Source of the DNA: Collinsella sp.
Lineage (GTDB): Bacteria > Actinomycetota > Coriobacteriia > Coriobacteriales > Coriobacteriaceae
Reading direction: 5' to 3'
NCBI GenBank assembly: GCA_031294825.1
Contig: JAUMPM010000002.1
Span: forward strand, 1 to 10,322
Length of the DNA: 10,322 nt
The notes beneath the pieces are model-generated. The model worked only from the letters and a program-made list of their open reading frames with translations. It did no database searches and was not told where the DNA came from. This document shows, one piece after another, positions 1-5,934 of the stretch. A program made the translations under genes and the position numbers. Position 1 is the first letter of the stretch. Every line of letters starts with the position of its first letter.

Positions 1-129
1 GGCAAGACCGGCTGCTAGGCCGCAGACGAGGTGCACCGCCGTGAGCGGGGAGCGCGTCAGGCGCAGGGCCTCGGAGAGCAGGGCCCGCGAGAGAGTCATG
101 CGCGGCGGCGGGTCGGAGAGGCGTGCCAT
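1..129 (-). CDS. Lantibiotic immunity ABC transporter permease, second subunit (MutG/EpiG type), N-terminal part only
   Basis: This is the first 43 codons of a gene that leaves the window at its left edge. The protein begins MARLSDPPPRMTLSRALLSE and continues with a basic stretch (EALRLTRSP) and the start of a hydrophobic segment (HLVCGLAAGLA). That pattern of an amphipathic, basic N-terminus leading into the first membrane helix is usual in the small permeases of LanFEG lantibiotic-immunity exporters. The ATG at 129 lies five bases beyond the stop of the preceding permease and has a GAGG-type Shine-Dalgarno upstream. Met11 (codon 99-97) is an alternative start. The assignment rests mainly on position, third in an ATPase-permease-permease operon, because too little sequence is present to see family motifs. 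It would act in the membrane as the partner of the upstream permease. Confidence 0.6.
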   Translation of the reverse strand, partial: MARLSDPPPRMTLSRALLSEALRLTRSPLTAVHLVCGLAAGLA

Positions 130-134
130 GGCCC

Positions 135-872
135 TCACCTCTCCTCGGAGCCCGCGAACCAAGCAACGGCCCCCGCCGTGAGCGCGGCGAACGCCAGCGC
201 GCTGACCGCAAGGCCCGCCAGCGTGAGCGTGCCGTCCGCCGCGAGCGCCCCGCCGAGCGCCATGTCCGCCGCGAGTGGCTCGCCGCTCGGCAGCACGGGG
301 ATGAACGAGGTGGGGATCACCATGCTCGCCGACGGCGGGAAGAGCTGCGGCAGCGGAACCAGCGACCAGGCGAACCCGCCCGCGAGCATGCCGAGCCGCG
401 CCGTGAGGAAGAGCCCTGTGGGGATCATCCACGCCGCGGTCACCGTGTTGACGAGCGCGCAGAGGAGCATCGTGAGCGTGCCCGCGGCCGTGAGGCCCTG
501 CGAGGAGAACGCCGATCCCGCGAGGTAGATGCTGAAGACCACGAGGTTCGAGAGCGTGCAGAGCGCGAGGCACCAGAGCGCCTTGGCCCACCAGGCGCGC
601 CTAAGCGGGAAGCCCAGGCCCAGAAGCCCCCGCATCCGCGTGCGAGCGTCCGCCCGCGCGACGCACGCCACCACGAGCGAGAGAGACACGGGCAGGAAGA
701 GCGCGTACCAGTAGTTCCACGCGCTGAAGATCTGCACGCCCCAGTAGGGTATCGCGCCGAGCAGCGGCATTGGCAGCGCCATGAGCACGGCCAGGCGAAC
801 CGGTGCCGCGTGGCGCGACTTCAGGGCCTCGGCGCGCAGGCCCGCGAGCAGGCCGCCTTTCTCGCCCGTCAT
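135..872 (-). CDS. Lantibiotic immunity ABC transporter permease, first subunit (MutE/EpiE type)
   Basis: A 245-residue integral membrane protein, close to the usual 240-250 of LanE-type permeases. A short cytoplasmic N-terminus (MTGEKGGLLAGLRAEALKSR) is followed by about six hydrophobic segments, roughly at residues 25-45, 48-70, 95-120, 128-152, 155-178 and 215-240. The EALKSRH-type start before helix 1 and an aromatic-rich loop (FSAWNYWYALFLP, residues 49-61) are typical of the ABC-2 subfamily that expels or excludes lantibiotics. Its ATG overlaps the TGA of the upstream ATPase (ATGA, 872-869), which indicates translational coupling. It presumably forms a heterodimeric channel with the next permease, driven by the ATPase, to protect the cell from a lanthipeptide. 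No lanthipeptide precursor or modification gene is visible, so immunity without production is likely, but the window edge prevents certainty. Substrate unknown. Confidence 0.8.
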   Translation of the reverse strand: MTGEKGGLLAGLRAEALKSRHAAPVRLAVLMALPMPLLGAIPYWGVQIFSAWNYWYALFLPVSLSLVVACVARADARTRMRGLLGLGFPLRRAWWAKALWCLALCTLSNLVVFSIYLAGSAFSSQGLTAAGTLTMLLCALVNTVTAAWMIPTGLFLTARLGMLAGGFAWSLVPLPQLFPPSASMVIPTSFIPVLPSGEPLAADMALGGALAADGTLTLAGLAVSALAFAALTAGAVAWFAGSEER

Positions 873-1597
873 GCCGCCACCTCCCCGCGCGCTCGTCGCC
901 CTTCCCGGCAGAAGCTCATGAAGAGTTCCTCGAGGTCCTGCCCGGGCCGAAGCGCATCCTCGTAGGCGAGGCGCCCCCCGCAGATGATGCCGATGGTGTC
1001 CGCCATCTGCTGCACCTCGGAGAGGATGTGGCTCGAGACGATCACCGTCGTGCCCGCCGCCGCGAAGCCGCGGATCTGGTCGCGCAGCTCCTCGATGCCG
1101 ATGGGGTCGAGGCCGTTGGTGGGCTCGTCAAGCACGAGCAGGCGTGGCCGGGCGATCAGCGCCAGCGCGAGCCCCAGGCGCTGCCGCATGCCCATCGAGA
1201 AGCGCCCGGCGCGCTTCTTCCCGGTGTCCGCGAGGTCCACGGCGGCGAGCACCTCATCTATGCGGCTCTCGGGAAGGCCCAGCAGCGTGGTGCGCACGCG
1301 CAGGTTCTCGCGCGCGGTGAGGTTGGGGTAGAGCGGCGCCTCCTCGATGAGGCTGCCGATTGCGTAGAGGTCCTCGCGGCGCCAGGCGGGCCCGGCAAAG
1401 GGGCTCGCCCCGGCCGGCGGCCGCAGCATCCCGCAGATCATCTTGAGCGTTGTCGCCTTGCCGGCGCCGTTGGGACCGAGCAGCCCGTACACCTCGCCCT
1501 CGCGGATATGAAGGCTCACGTCGGCCACGGCGTCCTGCGCCTGGTCGCCGCGGCCGAAGCGCTTGGTGAGCCCGCGCGTCTCGAGCATGTAACCCAT
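869..1597 (-). CDS. Lantibiotic protection ABC transporter ATP-binding subunit (LanF/MutF type)
   Basis: A 242-residue nucleotide-binding subunit of ordinary length. Visible motifs are Walker A GPNGAGKA (41-48), ABC signature FSMGM (133-137), Walker B LLVLDEP with catalytic Glu158, D-loop GLD (162-164) and H-loop His190 (VSSHILSE). The region IGSLIEEAPLYPN has Glu at about 85, where most ABC ATPases have the Q-loop glutamine; a glutamate 'E-loop' is known for LanF proteins and supports the assignment. The odd feature is Ala48: the Walker A Ser/Thr that coordinates Mg2+ is replaced (codon GCG at 1456-1454). The ATG at 1597 is preceded by AAAGGA at good spacing; Met4 is a weaker alternative. 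It is first in an operon with two permeases. Composition is more GC-rich than the genes to the right. A two-component system often controls such operons, but none is seen here. Confidence 0.88.
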   Translation of the reverse strand: MGYMLETRGLTKRFGRGDQAQDAVADVSLHIREGEVYGLLGPNGAGKATTLKMICGMLRPPAGASPFAGPAWRREDLYAIGSLIEEAPLYPNLTARENLRVRTTLLGLPESRIDEVLAAVDLADTGKKRAGRFSMGMRQRLGLALALIARPRLLVLDEPTNGLDPIGIEELRDQIRGFAAAGTTVIVSSHILSEVQQMADTIGIICGGRLAYEDALRPGQDLEELFMSFCREGRRARGEVAA

Positions 1598-1800
1598 GGG
1601 TTTATCCTTTCTCTTCCGGGCACGCGGGCCGATTCACCGTGCCCGCGCGCCTTACCTTTCGGGTTCAACATCTATGGTGAGGCGCGTTTCTAACGAAGCC
1701 GTAACGGCCGTTGGGCTCTTTTGGAGCCAGCCCTTCTCGACCCGCACGCATTTGCTTAAAGCAACAACGTTCCCGATCGATGTAATCACCGAATCAAAAC

Positions 1801-1857
1801 GTGTACACCAGCCACCAAAGATGCCGAAAAATGTCGCTTTTGGAGGCTGATGTACAC
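1801..1857. repeat. 57-base imperfect palindrome with TGTACA ends
   Basis: The left arm (1801-1819, beginning GTGTACACCAGCC) pairs with the right arm (1839-1857, ending GGCTGATGTACAC) at 17 of 19 positions around a 19-base loop. The left end is itself a perfect 8-base palindrome, GTGTACAC. No T-tract follows on either strand and the element lies between divergent genes, so a terminator role is unlikely. It could be a dispersed palindromic repeat or a pair of operator half-sites. I saw no second copy in the window. Confidence 0.75.
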
Positions 1858-1943
1858 AAATGCAGAATCCAGCGCAGCCCAGAGGCGCTCTCCACATGTC
1901 TGGACTCTCTATGCTTACGCTGGATAGACATCGCCGGAACGGG

Positions 1944-1949
1944 TATAGT
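1944..1949 (+). promoter_or_regulatory. Possible -10 element for pgsA (TATAGT)
   Basis: TATAGT sits about 37 bases before the GTG start chosen for pgsA. With a 17-base spacer the -35 would be TGGATA, which shares only part of TTGACA. If it is real, transcription begins near 1956. An upstream ATG at 1860 would then be outside the message, which favours the GTG start at 1986. Confidence 0.35.
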
Positions 1950-1985
1950 ATCGAAAGTTTTGTCGTTAACCAGCGGGGGAGTCCT

Positions 1986-2690
1986 GTGGGCATCAAAAAG
2001 AAGATCAAAAAGGAGCTTATCGGCACTTCCGATTACCCGTCGAATAAGATCTTTACGATCTCCAATTTCATCACCTTTACGCGCCTGATCCTCACCCTGG
2101 TATTTCTGTACCTGTTTGTGACGGACAACAACCGCGTCATCGCCATCGTTATCTACGCCGTTGCCGCCTCCACCGACTGGATGGACGGTCAGATCGCCCG
2201 CATGACTAAGACGGTCTCATGGCTCGGCAAGGTCATGGATCCCATTTGCGACCGTGCGCTGCTGTTCACCGGCGTACTTGGACTGGTGGTCCGCGGAGAG
2301 CTGCCCATCTGGGTCTGCGTGCTCATTATTGGCCGCGACATCTATCTGGGCATCGGCACGCTTATCGTGCGCCATTATCACCGTCGCCCCATCGATGTTG
2401 TCTTCCCCGGAAAGATTGCCACAGCGCTGCTCATGACCGGCTTCTCGCTCATGCTGCTCGGGTTCCCCGTTATTGACGGCCTGCATCTTTTACCTTCAGC
2501 CCTTACGGCCTTCCCGGGCCTCAACGGAAGCTCGATGCCCCTCGGCATCTTCTTTGTGTACGGCGGCGTGATCTTCTCCATGCTCACCGCTGTCATCTAC
2601 TCCATTAAGGGCGGAGCGGCCATTAAACAGGCTCTCACGCATCCCGAGGCCGAGGACATCGACTTTCTGAACCCTGAAATCGAAGACTGA
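1986..2690 (+). CDS. pgsA: CDP-diacylglycerol--glycerol-3-phosphate 3-phosphatidyltransferase (CDP-alcohol phosphatidyltransferase family)
   Basis: Makes phosphatidylglycerol phosphate from CDP-diacylglycerol and glycerol 3-phosphate at the inner face of the membrane. The full family signature is present at residues 64-89: Asp64, Asp67-Gly68, Ala71-Arg72, Gly81, Asp85 and Asp89, with the usual spacing (DG..AR........G...D...D). Several hydrophobic segments follow (roughly 32-46, 50-62, 92-102, 108-128, 143-162, 185-205). The C-terminus is acidic and soluble. I chose GTG at 1986 (234 residues) because GGGGGAG precedes it by about five bases and the homologous-looking sequence starts there (GIKKKIKKELIGTSDYPSN). 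The frame is open back to ATG 1860, but those 42 extra residues look non-family and begin at a palindrome. In mycobacteria pgsA2 also lies near garA and Rv1828. The exact alcohol acceptor cannot be fixed from motifs; a cardiolipin or phosphatidylinositol-phosphate type enzyme is less likely. Confidence 0.82.
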   Translation: MGIKKKIKKELIGTSDYPSNKIFTISNFITFTRLILTLVFLYLFVTDNNRVIAIVIYAVAASTDWMDGQIARMTKTVSWLGKVMDPICDRALLFTGVLGLVVRGELPIWVCVLIIGRDIYLGIGTLIVRHYHRRPIDVVFPGKIATALLMTGFSLMLLGFPVIDGLHLLPSALTAFPGLNGSSMPLGIFFVYGGVIFSMLTAVIYSIKGGAAIKQALTHPEAEDIDFLNPEIED

Positions 2691-2756
2691 TTCGTTGGGG
2701 TATGATTACGTACGGTTCATTATTTGCGGCACGTCCGCGATAAGTTAGGGGTTGTC

Positions 2757-3191
2757 ATGGACAACATGGTTAACAATATGCCTCAGAATGATAAGACTGC
2801 TGACGCTACCTGCGTATTCCGCGTGCCTTCAAGCGACGTCACCGTTCCCGACCTCATGGCCAACGTGCGCATCACCGCCCCCGTTCTGTCCATCGTCAAG
2901 GGTCCGCAGACTGGTGCCGCTTTTGAGCTCGAGGATGACGTGACCACCATTGGCCGCGATCCCGCGAACGGCATCTTCCTCAATGACATGACCGTTTCGC
3001 GCAGCCACGCGCGCATTATTCGCGAGGGCCTCGGCGCTCGCATCGAGGACTTGGGCTCGCTCAATGGCACCTGGGTCGACGGTGCCATCGTCAATGCAGC
3101 CCCGCTGCACGACGGTTCTTCCGTCCAGATCGGTACGTTTACGCTCATCTACCACGAGAGCACGCCGGAGCGCATCGAAACCGGTGAGTAG
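2757..3191 (+). CDS. FHA domain protein of the GarA/OdhI type
   Basis: A 144-residue cytoplasmic protein with a short disordered N-terminus and one forkhead-associated domain (about 42-133). The phosphothreonine-binding signature is intact: GRDP (Arg67), SRSHA (Ser81, Arg82, His84) and SLNGT (Asn103). The N-terminus has DATCVFR (16-22), matching the ETTSVFR phosphosite of GarA/OdhI. In those proteins a Ser/Thr kinase phosphorylates this motif and the FHA domain folds back on it, switching off binding to 2-oxoglutarate-linked enzymes. Here the second Thr (Thr18) is kept and the first is Ala. ATG 2757 has AGGGG five bases upstream; an in-frame TTG at 2724 lacks a comparable site. It follows pgsA by 66 bases and its stop lies three bases before the MerR gene. 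The pairing with an Rv1828/FtsR-type regulator supports the GarA lineage. The metabolic partner is unknown. Confidence 0.85.
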   Translation: MDNMVNNMPQNDKTADATCVFRVPSSDVTVPDLMANVRITAPVLSIVKGPQTGAAFELEDDVTTIGRDPANGIFLNDMTVSRSHARIIREGLGARIEDLGSLNGTWVDGAIVNAAPLHDGSSVQIGTFTLIYHESTPERIETGE

Positions 3192-3194
3192 GGC

Positions 3195-4073
3195 ATGGCC
3201 GAACGCAACTATCTGAGTATCGGCCAAGTCGTCAACCTACTTCGAGGCGCATACCCCGATCTTTCGAACTCAAAAATTAGATTTCTAGAGGATGAGGGGC
3301 TCATTACCCCTCATCGTACGCCTAAGGGATACCGTCAGTACTCCAAGGAGGACGTTGATCGCCTGGAGGTCATTCTGCACCTGCAGAAGACCCGCTATAT
3401 GCCACTCAACGTGATTAAGCAGCGCTTGGAAAACGCCACGGACCTGTCAACGCTCGCTTACGAGGTGGGCTTGCTGTCCGATGTTCCGCTCAAGACGGAG
3501 CCCAAGGAGACTAAGCAAAAGCTGCATCCTATCGAGACCATTCCCGATATGCTGGGCGTCGAGATTTCGTTTATCCGCTCGCTCGCCGAGAACGACCTCA
3601 TTCGCATCATCAAGAGTCCGCAAAATCGTGAGCTCGTCGATGGTCGCGATTTCCCGATCATCCGCTACTGCTCCGAGCTGTCACGCTTCCATATCGAGCC
3701 GCGCAACCTGCGTCAGTACGTGTCTTCCGCCAACCGCGAGTCCTCGATGTTTGAGCAGGTGCTCGTGAGCATGCTCGGCATGGACACCTCCGATGACGAG
3801 CGCGACGCCAAGCTCGAGCGTGCGTTTAAGAAGCTTCACGACCTGACGGAGGGCGTGCACACCGCGCTGCTCAAGAACCGCGTTTTTGAGTCGCTCAACG
3901 CCGTGGTCGAGGACGCCGACATCGATGCACTCGATGAGGAAATCACTCGCTCCGAGTCAACCAAGGCCAAAAACGAAGAGATAGGCGCGCCGGCTTCGCA
4001 CGAGGATTCCCTCGTAAAGCCGCTCAAGGTCGTCACCCCTTCGCAATCCGGCACCGCCACCGCGGGCAAATAA
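3195..4073 (+). CDS. MerR family transcriptional regulator, FtsR/Rv1828-like
   Basis: A 292-residue DNA-binding protein. Residues 6-80 form a MerR winged helix-turn-helix (LSIGQVVNLLR, SKIRFLEDEGLITPHRT, GYRQYSKEDVDRL). A second winged-helix-like region spans about 112-178 (HPIETIPDMLGVEISFIRSL, then IIRYCSELSRFHIEPRNLRQ), followed by helices to about 245 and a charged, probably disordered tail. This two-domain layout, and the unusual LLR.AYPDL..SKIRFLE start, resemble Rv1828 of mycobacteria and FtsR of Corynebacterium, where FtsR activates ftsZ; it is unlike metal-sensing MerR proteins, and no Cys ligand cluster is visible. GGTGAG lies six bases before the ATG, and the start is three bases past the FHA stop, so the two are surely co-transcribed. 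A role in division control is inferred from the family. Confidence 0.83.
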   Translation: MAERNYLSIGQVVNLLRGAYPDLSNSKIRFLEDEGLITPHRTPKGYRQYSKEDVDRLEVILHLQKTRYMPLNVIKQRLENATDLSTLAYEVGLLSDVPLKTEPKETKQKLHPIETIPDMLGVEISFIRSLAENDLIRIIKSPQNRELVDGRDFPIIRYCSELSRFHIEPRNLRQYVSSANRESSMFEQVLVSMLGMDTSDDERDAKLERAFKKLHDLTEGVHTALLKNRVFESLNAVVEDADIDALDEEITRSESTKAKNEEIGAPASHEDSLVKPLKVVTPSQSGTATAGK

Positions 4074-4113
4074 CAGCTGCCGCTTATCCGGCAACCCATT
4101 GAAAGGTCATGCA

Positions 4114-4644
4114 ATGTACGACTTCGAATCTCAAATCGTCGACATCCCCGACTATCCCGAGCCCGGAGTCATCTTTAAAGACATCACGCCGCTCTTTGGC
4201 AATCCCGAGGCGCTCAAAGCCATGACCGATGCCCTCGCCGAGCACTTTGCCGGCATGGGAATCACCAAGGTCGTGGGTCCCGAGGCTCGCGGCTTTATGG
4301 TTGGCGTACCGGTGGCTGTAGCCCTTGGCGCCGGCTTTGTTCCCGCACGTAAACCTGGCAAGCTACCGCGCGAGACCGTAAGTCAGAGCTACGAGCTCGA
4401 ATACGGCACCGATTCAATTGAGATCCATGCCGACGCTATCAGCTCTAAAGATACCGTGTTGATTCTGGACGACTTGGTCGCGACGGGCGGAACCGTCGAG
4501 GCAACAGGTAAACTGGTGCGAGATATGGGCGCAAAGCTTGTCGGTTACGGTTGTATCCTTGAGCTTGCGTTTCTCAACCCGCGCGAGAAGCTCACACCGT
4601 CTAATGACGATGTGGAGCTCTTTAGCCTGGTGACGGTGGACTAG
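4114..4644 (+). CDS. apt: Adenine phosphoribosyltransferase
   Basis: Converts adenine and PRPP to AMP and pyrophosphate in purine salvage; cytoplasmic, usually a dimer. The 176-residue length is typical. Diagnostic segments are the N-terminal DIPDYPEPGVIFKDITPLF (10-28), GPEARGFMVG (55-64), the flexible-loop RKPGKLP (79-85) and the PRPP-binding signature VLILDDLVATGGT (115-127) with Asp119-Asp120. The ATG at 4114 is preceded by GAAAGG with a seven-base gap; an in-frame TTG at 4099 would place the start ahead of that ribosome binding site and is rejected. It lies 40 bases after the MerR gene and 32 before the NlpC/P60 gene, so it probably belongs to the same transcription unit. No purine riboswitch or operator is apparent in the short gap. 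Confidence 0.95.
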   Translation: MYDFESQIVDIPDYPEPGVIFKDITPLFGNPEALKAMTDALAEHFAGMGITKVVGPEARGFMVGVPVAVALGAGFVPARKPGKLPRETVSQSYELEYGTDSIEIHADAISSKDTVLILDDLVATGGTVEATGKLVRDMGAKLVGYGCILELAFLNPREKLTPSNDDVELFSLVTVD

Positions 4645-4676
4645 CCGTTACCCTTAGTTACTGGAAAGGAAGCTAC

Positions 4677-5804
4677 ATGCGCACAGCAAACACGCACAAA
4701 AACATGGCACGCTGCGCTGCTACGGCAACCCTCGCTTGTGTTTTGGGCTTGGGCCTCGCGGCTCCTGCCTACGCCGATACCGCATCCGACCTTGCCGCTG
4801 CTCGTACGAAGCTCGAGCAGATCGGTACCCAAACTCAGCAGATTTACGATGAGCTCGCCACGCAGACGCAGGCGCTCGATCAGACTGCCGGCGAGATCAC
4901 GCAAAAGCAGCAGGAGATCGCCGATGGTCAGGCCAAGCTCTCGACCTATGTCGCCGGCGAGTACAAAACCGGCGGTCTGAGCCTGCTTCAGGTTCTGACG
5001 GGTGTCGATGACCTGAGTGATATGCTCAACCGTCTGTTCTACTACGGCAAAGTCTCCGATAAGCAAGCTCAGACCATTCAAGAGGTCAAGGAGCTTAAGC
5101 AGCAGCTCACCGATAAGCAGTCCGAGCAGGAAAAGAACGTCGCAGCCACGCAAAAGAAGGTCGACGAGCTTAACGCCCAGCAGGCTGAAGCCCAGAACGT
5201 CGTAAACTCCCTGGATTCGCAGCTGCAGGCCGAACTAGCCGCAGAGGCCGAGGCCAACGCTGCGCTGCAAGCCGGCATCAACGCCAGCACCGCCGAGAAG
5301 GCCACGGTGAGCAACGAGACTGCCGGTACGACCGAGAACACCAACAACGGTGGCCAGACCAGCAATAACAACAACCAGGGCGGCAACACTCCGGCTCCTA
5401 CGCCGGCACCCGCTCCGACGCCGCAGCCCTCCACGCCTGCTCCGGCTCCGACGCCTTCTGCTCCGAGCCAGTCCGTCGACGGCGGTTCCGTTGTTTCGCG
5501 TGCATACAGCAAGCTTGGTTGCGCTTATTCTTGGGGCGGAATTGGCCCGAACAGCTTCGACTGCTCTGGTTTTGTTAGCTATTGCCTCACTGGTCGCTAT
5601 TGCCGCCTGGGCACCACGGGCACCTTTATGGGCTGGACGCGTGTGTCCGATCCGCAGCCCGGTGACGTTGTGGTCAACTCGTACCACACCGGCATTTACA
5701 TCGGTGGTGGTCAGATGATTCATGCTTCCGACTACAACACGGGTGTTATCATCAGCTCCGTTGCCGCCGGCATGAACAATAACTATATCTTCGTGCGCTA
5801 CTAA
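4677..5804 (+). CDS. Secreted coiled-coil NlpC/P60 peptidoglycan endopeptidase
   Basis: A 375-residue exported cell-wall hydrolase. Residues 1-33 are a Sec signal peptide (basic start, hydrophobic ATLACVLGLGLAAP, cleavage AYA|D at 33/34). Residues 35-205 are Gln/Glu/Lys-rich and strongly helical, with heptad-like spacing, like the autoinhibitory or partner-binding coiled coil of PcsB/RipC-type hydrolases. An Asn/Thr-rich stretch (about 212-237) and a Pro-Ala-Thr linker (238-266) lead to the NlpC/P60 domain (about 270-375), with catalytic Cys296 in FDCSGF, His337 in SYHTGIYIGGG and His349 in MIHAS. It likely cleaves stem-peptide bonds, perhaps during cell separation. There is no LPXTG motif or membrane anchor. 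The start has GGAAAGGAAG eight bases upstream. It is last in the pgsA-led run and is followed by a terminator. Activation by an FtsEX-like partner is only an analogy. Confidence 0.92.
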   Translation: MRTANTHKNMARCAATATLACVLGLGLAAPAYADTASDLAAARTKLEQIGTQTQQIYDELATQTQALDQTAGEITQKQQEIADGQAKLSTYVAGEYKTGGLSLLQVLTGVDDLSDMLNRLFYYGKVSDKQAQTIQEVKELKQQLTDKQSEQEKNVAATQKKVDELNAQQAEAQNVVNSLDSQLQAELAAEAEANAALQAGINASTAEKATVSNETAGTTENTNNGGQTSNNNNQGGNTPAPTPAPAPTPQPSTPAPAPTPSAPSQSVDGGSVVSRAYSKLGCAYSWGGIGPNSFDCSGFVSYCLTGRYCRLGTTGTFMGWTRVSDPQPGDVVVNSYHTGIYIGGGQMIHASDYNTGVIISSVAAGMNNNYIFVRY

Positions 5805-5827
5805 GTTATCCTACACAGCGTGTGAAT

Positions 5828-5870
5828 GTGGACCTCGTGGCTTTAAGTCGCGAGGTCCACTCTTTTCTCT
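5828..5870 (+). terminator. Rho-independent terminator after the NlpC/P60 gene
   Basis: The arms GTGGACCTCG (5828-5837) and CGAGGTCCAC (5851-5860) are perfectly complementary. The stem can extend inwards with wobble pairs around a short CTTTAAG loop, and the pyrimidine-rich tail TCTTTTCTCT follows. It lies 23 bases after the stop codon. Confidence 0.85.
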
Positions 5871-5879
5871 CTCATCTTA

Positions 5880-5914
5880 GACGGCTATCTAGTATTCAAA
5901 ACTAGATAGCCGTC
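5880..5914. promoter_or_regulatory. Perfect 14-base inverted repeat upstream of degV
   Basis: GACGGCTATCTAGT (5880-5893) and ACTAGATAGCCGTC (5901-5914) flank the 7-base loop ATTCAAA. No U-tract follows on either strand, and the preceding gene already has a terminator. The right arm reaches the -35 position of the putative degV promoter, so an operator or a 5'-regulatory hairpin is more likely than a terminator. Its inner part contains a 12-base word also found upstream of the DUF1836 gene. Confidence 0.7.
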
Positions 5915-5934
5915 CATTTGGTTTGCAAGAAGGC

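Larger units (their letters stand above)
1598..1985. other. Divergent intergenic region between the transporter operon and pgsA
   Basis: About 390 bases separate the minus-strand transporter operon from the plus-strand pgsA start. The half nearest the transporter is GC-rich, and composition drops towards 50% around 1740-1860, so the region may include a boundary between two DNA segments. It contains the 57-base palindrome at 1801-1857 and a possible -10 element at 1944-1949. Open frames cross it on both strands (for example minus 1652-2026 and an upstream extension of pgsA from 1860), but none has a convincing ribosome binding site or recognisable protein. I could not identify a clear promoter for the minus-strand operon. 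Confidence 0.5.

Noticed and set aside
123..965. Long plus-strand open frame of 280 codons
   Set aside because: It lies antisense to the permease, its product is an extreme Arg/Glu/Ala mixture typical of the shadow of GC-rich codons, and it has no ribosome binding site. The minus strand gives clear transporter proteins.
803..1693. Plus-strand open frame of 296 codons across the ATPase gene
   Set aside because: It is antisense to a gene with complete ABC motifs; the His/Ala/Arg-rich product resembles no family and results from high GC.
1860..1985. 42-codon N-terminal extension of pgsA from ATG 1860
   Set aside because: The added residues are not family-like, the ATG touches the palindrome without a Shine-Dalgarno, and a possible -10 lies inside the extension. 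GTG 1986 has GGGGGAG in front.
1652..2026. Minus-strand open frame of 124 codons over the intergenic gap and the start of pgsA
   Set aside because: It overlaps the palindrome and the pgsA start, has no good ribosome binding site or recognisable domain, and seems a chance frame in lower-GC DNA.
2691..2756. Promoter with TATGAT (2701-2706) for the FHA gene
   Set aside because: The matching -35 position has no resemblance to TTGACA and the gap is short, so I did not list it; read-through from pgsA is as likely.
5390..5475. Short repeated units that could suggest a CRISPR or tandem-repeat array
   Set aside because: The units are in the reading frame of a Pro-Ala-Thr linker, are irregular, and have no spacers.
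5235..5723. Minus-strand open frame of 162 codons across the linker of the NlpC/P60 gene
   Set aside because: It is antisense to a protein with signal peptide, coiled coil and catalytic residues in order; the frame is open because of the Pro/Ala-rich repeat codons.
5880..5914. Inverted repeat upstream of degV as a second terminator of the NlpC/P60 gene
   Set aside because: No U-tract follows on either strand and a good terminator already lies at 5828-5870; it is placed like an operator.
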